A DNA stretch of 64,000 nt from Nonomuraea turcica (GTDB lineage: Bacteria; Actinomycetota; Actinomycetes; Streptosporangiales; Streptosporangiaceae). Made by a program: the position numbers and the translations under genes. Under the pieces are notes generated by a model. The model ran no database searches. It was not told the origin of the DNA and worked only from the letters and a program-made list of their open reading frames with translations. The first letter of the stretch is position 1; each line of letters starts with the position of its first letter. The DNA lies in the NCBI RefSeq assembly GCF_030718205.1, contig NZ_JAUZQF010000024.1, forward strand, positions 113,811 through 177,810, in the 5' to 3' direction. Positions 50,688 through 57,112 of this stretch are shown in pieces.

Positions 50688-50987
50688 GGCTGCAGAAGAC
50701 CGCGCACACGTCCCTCCCGTGGCGCATCCACACACTCACCAGGGACTTCGCAGTCGAGGACGTGTGGTCGTTCCACACTCCCGGAGCCGGTCCCGACGAC
50801 TTCCCCGCGATGCTTGCCGCCATGCGAGCAGCGGATGGCCGTCCTCGTCAAGCCCAACGGACTGTTCGGCCGGCTCTACATGGCCGCCATCGCGCCTTTC
50901 CGGTACCTCATCGTCTACCCCTCTCTGACCCGGCGATGGGAACGAGCCTGGCTCGACCGCGACCACAAGAAAGGAACGTCACGATGA
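50684..50987 (+). pseudogene. DUF2867-type gene with internal deletion and frameshift
   Basis: GTG 50684 overlaps the previous stop (GTGA). The first 45 codons (KTAHTSLPWRIHTLTRDFAV; EDVWSFHTPGAGPDDFPAML) are the N terminus of a DUF2867-like protein. After 50830 the family C terminus continues in another frame (MAVLVKPNGLFGRLYMAAIA; PFRYLIVYPSLTRRWERAWL) to a stop at 50987. The middle 60-80 residues are missing. Coupling by ATGA to the next gene shows the original operon order. Confidence 0.7.
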
Positions 50988-51439
50988 ACTCCAGGAAGCG
51001 GATGCTCCGCTGGGCGAGCGGGATCATGCTCGTGCTGGGAATCGGGCACCTATCGTTGCTGGCGCTCGCCGCCTGGGAGGACATCACCGGCTGGGTGGGT
51101 CGAGGGATGTGGGCAGCAGTTCCGCTCGAACTCACCGACGGAGGGACCGTTCAGACGCTGGAGTCCCTTCAGAACAAGCTCACCTTCTGGGCCGGTCCGG
51201 GCAGCTTCGCCGTGCCCCTGATCCTTCTGGGGTGCCTGACATGGCACCTCGCTGGACGCGAGGTGACCGTGCCCGCCGGCGTCGGCTGGGGCCTTGCGGC
51301 GTGGTGTGTGATAGGTGGCGTCCTTCTCGTGCCGTCCCCGTTCTTCGCCGGGATCGTCTCCGGGGTGCTCATGATCCTGGCGGCGCGGAAGAAGGATGGG
51401 GCGGGAGCGGCCCGAGATCGAGAGCCGGACCCGGCGTGA
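50984..51439 (+). CDS. DUF6463-like four-helix membrane protein
   Basis: A 151-residue integral membrane protein with AAGGA eight bases upstream and a four-base overlap with the previous frame. Four hydrophobic segments are visible: ASGIMLVLGIGHLSLLALAA, FAVPLILLGCLTWHLAG, VGWGLAAWCVIGGVLLV and FFAGIVSGVLMILAA. The GIGHLSLLALAAWEDITGWV region fits the DUF6463-type family often found next to TetR and DUF2867 genes. Function is unknown. It is the only intact gene of this short operon. Confidence 0.78.
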   Translation: MNSRKRMLRWASGIMLVLGIGHLSLLALAAWEDITGWVGRGMWAAVPLELTDGGTVQTLESLQNKLTFWAGPGSFAVPLILLGCLTWHLAGREVTVPAGVGWGLAAWCVIGGVLLVPSPFFAGIVSGVLMILAARKKDGAGAARDREPDPA

Positions 51440-51526
51440 GGCGACCAGGGATACCTGGCCGCTGAGAGTGGGCGTACTCCATGCCTGGCCATATCGCCAC
51501 CAGCTCCGACGGGGGGCGCGTCCAGG

Positions 51527-51709
51527 TCAGGCCGCGCACCGGCCGGACAGCAGCCACACGGTAGCCACCAGCAGACGGGCCGCTGCCACAAGGGTGTCCG
51601 GCTGGACGCGATCGGGGGTTTCGGCCGGGGTCTGGTAGCCGGGCATGCCCATGCCGATGCCGATCGCGGCCAGTCCGGCGGCGGCGTAGCGGCGGTTGTC
51701 GGAGGCCAT
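51527..51709 (-). pseudogene. C-terminal fragment of an M28 peptidase
   Basis: Sixty codons read RYAAAGLAAIGIGMGMPGYQ, TPAETPDRVQPDTLVAAARL and LVATVWLLSG. This fits the end of the M28 metallopeptidase domain, where PGYHTPADTPDRV follows the last metal ligand. The catalytic core is absent upstream, so only a fragment remains. Confidence 0.6.
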
Positions 51710-51750
51710 GGCGCCGGCCCGTCGTCTCTGGTTCAGCGGGCGCGTGGCGG

Positions 51751-52809
51751 CTACAGCTGGGCGGCGATCTTGGCGGCGAGTTGCCGGGCGGTGCGGCCGG
51801 CGCCGATGAGGGTGGCCGAGGCGGGGCCGGTCCAGTCGCCGTAGCCGAGCAGGTGCAGACGTGGCTCGCTTACGGCTTGGGTGCCTTCGGTCGGGATGAG
51901 CCCGTCAGGGCCGCGCAGTCGCAGCGGCGCCAGGTGGCCCAGGGCAGGGCGAAAGCCGGTGCACCAGATGATGGCGTCGGCATCCAGCGTGGTGCCGTCG
52001 CTCCAGGCGATCCCTGAGGGTGTGAGGCGGGCGAACATCGGTTCGGCCTTGAGCGCTCCCCGGTCGCGAGCCTCACGGACGGGTGGGACGGCGACGATGT
52101 CGCCCAGGTCACCGATGCCGGGTGCGGTTTCACCGGTCTGGGCTGCTCTGTGGTGGCGGGTGGCAAGGTCGAACAAGGCGCGGCCGTCTACCTCGTCAGG
52201 GAGTAGGCGGGGCGGGCGCAGAGTGGTCCAGGTGGTGTGCGCGACGGTGGAAAGATCCGCGAGGATCTGGGCGGCGGAGTTGCCGCCGCCCACCACGACC
52301 ACGCGCTGACCATGGAAGGTCTCCGGGCCTCGGTAGCCGGCGGTGTGGACCTGCTGGCCGCGGAAGTCGCCGATGCCCGGATAGTGCGGGATATAGGGGC
52401 GCCACCAGGTTCCCGTCGCGCTGATGACGATCTTGGCCTGCCAGACGTCCCTGTCGGTTTCCACGACGAGATGCCCGTCGCCGCGCCGGACGGCGCGCGC
52501 CGTCGTGGGCCGGATGATCGGGAGCTGGTAGCGCTGCTCGTAGTCGGCCAGGTAGGAGACGGTGTCCTCGGCACTCGGGCAGCCGCCGCCGGGAGGCGAG
52601 GGCATCATGCGGCCGGGCAGCGAGCTGTACTGGGCGGGCGAGAACAGCCGTAGCGAGGGCCAGGTGTGCCGCCACGCTCCGCCCGGTCGGTCTTGGGCGT
52701 CGAGAATGACGAAGTCGGCCTTGGCGCGGCGCAGGTAGTAGCCGGCGGCTAAGCCCGCCTGGCCGCCGCCGATGACCAGGACATCGACCGTGCGGGGTGC
52801 ATCGGTCAT
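51751..52809 (-). CDS. arsO: ArsO-like flavin-dependent monooxygenase
   Basis: A 352-residue flavoprotein. FAD motif GGGQAGLAAGYYLRR (residues 14-28), NADPH motif VVVVGGGNSAAQILADLS (near 170) and the C-terminal GYGDWTGPASATLIGAGRTA are intact, as is PGGAWRHTWPSLRLFSPAQY. This is the single-component flavin monooxygenase pattern of ArsO-type enzymes found beside arsR. The ATG overlaps the arsR stop (ATGA), so they are co-translated. The role in arsenic metabolism is inferred from the linked regulator; the natural substrate of ArsO is not settled. Confidence 0.85.
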   Translation of the reverse strand: MTDAPRTVDVLVIGGGQAGLAAGYYLRRAKADFVILDAQDRPGGAWRHTWPSLRLFSPAQYSSLPGRMMPSPPGGGCPSAEDTVSYLADYEQRYQLPIIRPTTARAVRRGDGHLVVETDRDVWQAKIVISATGTWWRPYIPHYPGIGDFRGQQVHTAGYRGPETFHGQRVVVVGGGNSAAQILADLSTVAHTTWTTLRPPRLLPDEVDGRALFDLATRHHRAAQTGETAPGIGDLGDIVAVPPVREARDRGALKAEPMFARLTPSGIAWSDGTTLDADAIIWCTGFRPALGHLAPLRLRGPDGLIPTEGTQAVSEPRLHLLGYGDWTGPASATLIGAGRTARQLAAKIAAQL

Positions 52810-53183
52810 GCAGGGGTGAGCTCCAGCTCACCGGGCCTGCTGGACGCGGGCTCGGTGAGCGGCGCGAACAGGGCGCCCAGCTTGTTCACCGCTTCGGGGA
52901 TGATCCGGTAGTAGACCCAGGTGCCGCGGCGTTCGCCGTCGATCAAGCCCGCGGTACGCAAGACCTTGAGGTGGTGCGAGATCGTGGGCGCCGTCAGGTC
53001 GAAGGCGTCGGTGAGGTCGCACACGCAGGCCTCGCCACCGGCGTGGGAGCCGATCATCGACAGCAGGCGCAGCCGTACCGGGTCGGCGACGGCCTTCAGC
53101 ATGACCGCCAGCTCGGCGGCGTCGGTCTCCGACAACGGCTCGCGCGCGATCGGCGCGCAGCACTGGATCGTGACGGCGGTCAT
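52806..53183 (-). CDS. arsR: ArsR-family metalloregulator
   Basis: A 125-residue winged-helix repressor with AAGGGG six bases before the ATG. The DNA-binding helix is DLTAPTISHHLKVLRTAGLI. Candidate metalloid ligands are the pair in IQCCAPI at the N terminus and the two cysteines of GEACVCDLTDAF, the position used by E. coli-type ArsR. It represses until arsenite-like ligands bind. It is translationally coupled to the monooxygenase, and an imperfect palindrome directly upstream is its probable site. Confidence 0.93.
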   Translation of the reverse strand: MTAVTIQCCAPIAREPLSETDAAELAVMLKAVADPVRLRLLSMIGSHAGGEACVCDLTDAFDLTAPTISHHLKVLRTAGLIDGERRGTWVYYRIIPEAVNKLGALFAPLTEPASSRPGELELTPA

Positions 53184-53197
53184 CCGGCACCCCTTAC

Positions 53198-53215
53198 TTC
53201 GAAATCTATCGAAAT
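53198..53215 (-). promoter_or_regulatory. Probable ArsR operator
   Basis: TTCGAAATCTATCGAAAT is an imperfect palindrome and contains the direct repeat ATTTCGA on the minus strand. It lies 15 bases upstream of the arsR start and abuts the stop codon of the MFS gene. The pattern suits ArsR/SmtB binding sites. Confidence 0.65.
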
Positions 53216-54453
53216 CATACGCGATGGTAGGCGACCAAGGCGAACGCGGCGATCATGCAGGCGGCGGCGACCGCGCCCATCACCCAGACGTAGCCCACCG
53301 CTTGGGCGAGCGCGACCGCTCCCAGCGGAGCGAGGGCCTTGTCGGCGACGGAGAAGGCGGCGATGCGGCCGGACAACGAGGCGTAGGCGGCGGTGCCGTA
53401 CCGGCCGACCAGCAGGTGCGGCAGGGTGATGGAGGCGATGCCGAAGCCCAGCCCGAATCCCAGCACGCAGCCGATGGCGCCCGGCACTGTGTGCCCGACC
53501 AGCGGCAGTAGCAGGACGGAGACGCCCTGCAGGGTGAAGATCGCGGCGGCGATGAGTGCGGCGGGCAGGCGGCGTTGCAGGCCAGTGGTGAGCAGGCGTC
53601 CGGTCACCGACAGCACCCCCAGAAGTCCGGCCAGCGTGGCGGCCAGGACGGGGGAGTGCCCGAGGTGGATGAGGTAGGTGATGAGCAGCACCGCCATGAC
53701 CGCCGCCGCGCCGCCGTTGGCGGTGAAGGCGAGCACCAGCAGCCAGAACGGCCGCCGGCGGGTGGCGGCCTTGACGATGCCGGCACGCTCTTCTGCTGTG
53801 GCGAGCTCCTGCTTGAGGTGGGTACGGCGGCGCAGGACGAGCGCGTGCAGGGGAATCGCGGCCAGGCCGTAGATCAGCGCCAGGACGACCAGGGCCTGGC
53901 GCCAGCCGTACCACTGCACCAGCAGCCCGGTGAGCGGCAGGAAGATCGAGGAGGCGAAACCGGCAACGACAGTGAGCGCGAGCAGGGCGTTGGCCCGGCC
54001 GCGTTCCCGGGCAGGGCCGTCGAACCAGCTGACGATGACGGCGAAGGCCGACTCGTAGAGCACCATGGCGCAGGCGATGCCCATCGCGGCGAACACCGCG
54101 TACAGCTGCCACAGGCTCTCCACCCGCGACCAGGCCAGCACGGCGACCGTGCCGAGAATCGATCCGGCGGTCATGAGGCCACGGCCGCCGCGGGCATCGA
54201 GCCGGCGGCCGACCAGCGGGGCGCACAGCGCGGCGATCAGGATCGACAGGGTGAGCGCGGCGGCGATCTGGGCGTTGGTGGCGTGCAGGTCGCGGGCCAT
54301 CGGCGCGAGGAAGACGGAGAAGGCGTAGTAGAGCACGCCGTACCCGATGGTCTGGGTGACGGCCAGCGCGGCGACGATCCGCCGGCCGTGGCCGGAACGC
54401 GGCTGACCGCCGCCCCTGGTTCCTGGGGCGGCGGTCTCGGTGGTGGAGCTCAC
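53215..54453 (-). CDS. MFS transporter of the arsenic-type cluster
   Basis: A 412-residue 12-helix major facilitator protein. It begins at GTG 54453, overlapping the previous stop (GTGA). Visible MFS features include GYGVLYYAFSVFLAPMARDL in helix 1, GRRLDARGGRGLMTAGS in the loop 2-3 motif and WYGWRQALVVLALIYGLAAI. The family (monocarboxylate-like MFS) resembles uncharacterised carriers in ars loci. Export of an arsenical or its conjugate is inferred from the neighbours only. Confidence 0.88.
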   Translation of the reverse strand: MSSTTETAAPGTRGGGQPRSGHGRRIVAALAVTQTIGYGVLYYAFSVFLAPMARDLHATNAQIAAALTLSILIAALCAPLVGRRLDARGGRGLMTAGSILGTVAVLAWSRVESLWQLYAVFAAMGIACAMVLYESAFAVIVSWFDGPARERGRANALLALTVVAGFASSIFLPLTGLLVQWYGWRQALVVLALIYGLAAIPLHALVLRRRTHLKQELATAEERAGIVKAATRRRPFWLLVLAFTANGGAAAVMAVLLITYLIHLGHSPVLAATLAGLLGVLSVTGRLLTTGLQRRLPAALIAAAIFTLQGVSVLLLPLVGHTVPGAIGCVLGFGLGFGIASITLPHLLVGRYGTAAYASLSGRIAAFSVADKALAPLGAVALAQAVGYVWVMGAVAAACMIAAFALVAYHRV

Positions 54454-54719
54454 TCCGGCTCGCTGGAGCACGAGATCAGGCGGCGGCCGTCCGCGGTCGT
54501 CGTCCACTCGTCTCCCGTTTCGGCGATGAAGCCCTGGGCCTCCAGCCGCCAGGCCAGGGTGCCGGCCATGCGGGCGATGGCCGGTGCGAAGCCTGGGTTG
54601 GTGCTGGATCGCCGGGCGCTGACCAAATGGCGGCCCAGCTCTTCGGTGTGCAACCGGCCGTGGTCGCAGATGAGGCGCAAGGCCTCCTTCTGGGCGGCGG
54701 TGGGGTATCCGTCTGACAT
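54450..54719 (-). CDS. Small winged-helix protein of the arsenic-type cluster
   Basis: An 89-residue protein with AGGGAT six bases before the ATG, 14 bases after the flavoprotein stop. The sequence PTAAQKEALRLICDHGRLHT and EELGRHLV looks like a winged helix, followed by MAGTLAWRLEAQGFI and a beta-wing (EWTTTADGRRLI). It has cysteines in LICDHG and near the end (ISCSSE). It could be a regulator of the operon. No characterised relative was recognised. Confidence 0.7.
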   Translation of the reverse strand: MSDGYPTAAQKEALRLICDHGRLHTEELGRHLVSARRSSTNPGFAPAIARMAGTLAWRLEAQGFIAETGDEWTTTADGRRLISCSSEPE

Positions 54720-54733
54720 GTCGATCCCTGCTT

Positions 54734-56140
54734 TCAGCCGCAGCAGCCGCCGCCGTCGTTGGAGGCACCGACGGTGGCCAGAGGCAACGGGGTGGCCAGC
54801 AGGCCGCCACTGATACCGGTGGCCAGGCCTACACGCTGCTCCTGGGCCTCGGCGAGGTTGGAGGAGCACACGCCGGTCTCCGGCAGGTCGAGCTGCACGT
54901 CGCGGGCCGCCTCCCAGTCGCCCGCGATGGCCGCGACGACCGAGCGGACCTGCTCGTAGCCGGTGGCCATCAGGAACGTCGGGGCGCGGCCGTAGCTCTT
55001 GACGCCGACGGCGTAGTAGCCCGGTTCGGGGTGGGCCAGCTCGTCGACGCCGTGCGCGGGCACGGTGCCGCATGAGTGCTGATTGGGGTCGATCAGCGGG
55101 GCCAGGTGCCGGGTGGAGCCGAGGATCGGGTCCAGGTCCAGACGCAGCTCGGAGGCGATGGAGTGGTCCGGGCGGTAGCCCGTCGCGGCCACGATGCGGT
55201 CCACCGTGGCCGACTGCTCGGCACCGGACGGGTCACGGCTGACCACGCTCACCTGGTCGCCGCTCCGGGTGACGGAGTGGGCGAAGAAGCCGGTCAGCAG
55301 CTGGATGCGGCCCGACTCGACGTGGGCGCGCAGGCGAGTGCCGAGCGCGCCACGTGCGGGCAGCGCGTCGGCTGCGCCGCCGCCATAAGTACGGCTGGCG
55401 CTGCCGGCGCGGACCGCCCAGGTGATCTGAGTGTCGTCGAGTTGTGCGAGGGCCAGCAAGGTGGTGGCTGCCGAGTGGCCGGCGCCTACGACCAGCGTGT
55501 GCTTGCCCTCGTAGGTTTCACGGTCGGCGCCGAGCACGTCGGGCAGGGCGTGGTCGACCAGCTCGCCGGCCTCGGCCTCGCCGTAGGCGGGCAGGCCGCT
55601 GGCGCCCAGGACGTTCGGCGTGAAGTAGGTGCCGGAGGCGTCGATGATCGCGCGGGCCGGCAACTCCTCACCGCCGTCGAGACGGATCAGGAACGGGACG
55701 TCTTCGCGGCCGTTGGTCCGGACCCGGTCATAGCCGAGGCGGCTGATCGCCGTCACCTTGGTGCCGAGCCGTACCTTGTCTCCGAACAGCTTGGCCAGCG
55801 GAGCGAGATAGTCGGTGATCAGCTCGGCGCCGGTGGGCAGCCACTCGGGGTCCGGTTCGCTCCAGCCGTCGGCCTCCAGCAGGCGCTTGGTGGCGGCGTC
55901 GATGTTGAACTTCCACGGGCTGAACACCCGGACGTGCCCCCACTGCGCGACCGAGGCGGCCACCTGCTCGCCGGCCTCCAAGACCAGGAAGTCCAGGCCG
56001 CGCTCGGCCAAGTGCGCGGCGGCGGCCAGACCGACCGGGCCCGCGCCGATGACCACCACCGGCAGCTCGCCGGCCTCGATCCTGCTCATGGGCTGCTCTG
56101 CCTCCAGGGGCGCAGTGGTGCCGCAGCATCCGTCACTCAT
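54734..56140 (-). CDS. FAD/NAD(P) oxidoreductase with vicinal cysteine pairs at both ends
   Basis: A 468-residue flavoprotein. The FAD motif is VVVIGAGPVGLAAAAHLAER (residues 28-47), the NADPH motif LVVGAGHSAATTLLALAQLD (near 217), and VAATGYRPDH lies before the C-terminal part. Unlike ArsO it has DGCCGT at the extreme N terminus and GGGCCG at the extreme C terminus, plus single cysteines in HSCGTVP and GVCSSN. Vicinal thiols bind trivalent arsenicals strongly, so substrate capture or intramolecular transfer is plausible. It heads an operon with a winged-helix gene and an MFS gene, next to arsR-arsO. Exact activity is unknown. Confidence 0.85.
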   Translation of the reverse strand: MSDGCCGTTAPLEAEQPMSRIEAGELPVVVIGAGPVGLAAAAHLAERGLDFLVLEAGEQVAASVAQWGHVRVFSPWKFNIDAATKRLLEADGWSEPDPEWLPTGAELITDYLAPLAKLFGDKVRLGTKVTAISRLGYDRVRTNGREDVPFLIRLDGGEELPARAIIDASGTYFTPNVLGASGLPAYGEAEAGELVDHALPDVLGADRETYEGKHTLVVGAGHSAATTLLALAQLDDTQITWAVRAGSASRTYGGGAADALPARGALGTRLRAHVESGRIQLLTGFFAHSVTRSGDQVSVVSRDPSGAEQSATVDRIVAATGYRPDHSIASELRLDLDPILGSTRHLAPLIDPNQHSCGTVPAHGVDELAHPEPGYYAVGVKSYGRAPTFLMATGYEQVRSVVAAIAGDWEAARDVQLDLPETGVCSSNLAEAQEQRVGLATGISGGLLATPLPLATVGASNDGGGCCG

Positions 56141-56172
56141 GATTGCCTCACTCGCATTCGGTCGTCGGGTGG

Positions 56173-56310
56173 CTAGCGGAGCATCAGGCTCGTGGTGCGG
56201 GCACGATCGATCGCGGCGCCGGCCCGGCAGGCGGCGTCGCAGACCTCGCCGCGGATCTCGTCGAACGTGATGGAGGTGTCACGGCGGAACCAGCGCAGTA
56301 GAGCATGCAT
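56173..56310 (-). CDS. 45-residue conserved-type peptide with CDAAC motif
   Basis: MHALLRWFRRDTSITFDEIR continues as GEVCDAACRAGAAIDRARTT and SLMLR. AGGAG lies seven bases before the ATG, so the small gene is well supported. The two cysteines in CDAAC could bind a metal or metalloid. I recall similar short proteins in many actinobacteria without known function. It is the first gene upstream of the flavoprotein operon, 32 bases before it, and is probably its leader cistron. Confidence 0.7.
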   Translation of the reverse strand: MHALLRWFRRDTSITFDEIRGEVCDAACRAGAAIDRARTTSLMLR

Positions 56311-56436
56311 CGCACATCTCCTGTTTAGATGCTTTTCGAAGTAGTACGCAGCATGCCCCACTGATTAGAGATCTGTCAAATTAGATATTGGCCTAAGTTG
56401 CCGAGACGCCGGATCGGCGCGAGCCCTATCGAGGGG
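56311..56436 (-). promoter_or_regulatory. Promoter region of the flavoprotein-MFS operon
   Basis: On the minus strand TTGACAGATCTCTAATCAG lies about 60 bases before the peptide start, and TTGACA is a perfect -35 box. The following CTTCGAAAAG repeats part of the ArsR-site half TTTCGAA found at 53198, so the same regulator may bind here. Confidence 0.45.
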
Positions 56437-56439
56437 TGA

Positions 56440-56721
56440 CCTGGTCCGGGCCTATCCGCACCCGCCGGCGAGCGGGCCGTCCCCGGGAGGGCAGCACGCC
56501 TGCAGGGCATCCTGCAGCCGCTCGGCGCCCTCGACGACACCGGGTTGCCGCTGCACGTCGGCGGCATCTCCACCACCCACTTGGGGCTGGGTTACGTCGG
56601 GCTCGAGTTCCAGCGCTCCTTCGCCTCCAACACCCTGCGTGGAGTGCACCGCGACGCCGCCCACGTCGCCGCCCCGATCGCCGCTTACGCGAGCAAGGCC
56701 CTGGCCGCTTACGGCCTGTGA
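56440..56721 (+). pseudogene. C-terminal fragment of an unrecognised protein
   Basis: A plus-strand frame without a start reads LQPLGALDDTGLPLHVGGIS, TTHLGLGYVGLEFQRSFASN and TLRGVHRDAAHVAAPIAAYA to a TGA at 56721. It looks like a genuine coding tail, possibly of a flavodoxin-like or reductase protein, but I could not assign the family. The 5' end is missing. Confidence 0.45.
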
Positions 56722-56722
56722 C

Positions 56723-56989
56723 ATGGAATCCCCGTCGTTCACCACCTTGTCGGTGGTGCTGATGGCCGGCATCGCAGCTGTCGTGTCGTATCGGCACATG
56801 TACGAGCTGGCACTGCGACACAGTGAGAGCTCGCTGGGGGCGATGCTGATCCCGCTTGCGGTGGACGGCGTGATCGTGGCCTCGTCGATGTTGATCCTCC
56901 TTGCCGGCAGATACGGCCGCCGCGGGGGAGCGCTGGCGTGGATCCTGCTGGTCATCGGCAGCCTGGCGAGTTTTGGACGGTGCCAGTGA
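56723..56989 (+). pseudogene. Truncated DUF2637 membrane protein
   Basis: The frame reads LSVVLMAGIAAVVSYRHMYE, LALRHSESSLGAMLIPLAVD and GVIVASSMLILLAGRYGRRG, then ends abruptly as GSLASFGRCQ. DUF2637 proteins of actinomycete integrative elements continue LAANVAVAEP and have an extra C-terminal domain. It is cut after the third hydrophobic segment and has no ribosome site. A frameshifted relative lies at 39800-40046. Confidence 0.75.
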
Positions 56990-57068
56990 CGCAAACCGGG
57001 GCGCCCGGCTCGATGCACTGTGGTCCGGCCTTGACGACGTCCGGGAGTTGCTCGGGACGTACAACAGA

Positions 57069-57102
57069 TCGGTGGGCTGTACGCCGACGTCCAGCCCACC
57101 GA
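57069..57102 (-). terminator. Terminator of the FG-GAP protein gene
   Basis: A perfect 11-base stem, TCGGTGGGCTG and CAGCCCACCGA, lies 11 bases after the stop codon on the minus strand and is followed by a moderately T-rich TCTGTTGT. Confidence 0.75.
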
Positions 57103-57112
57103 ATTGCGCGTG

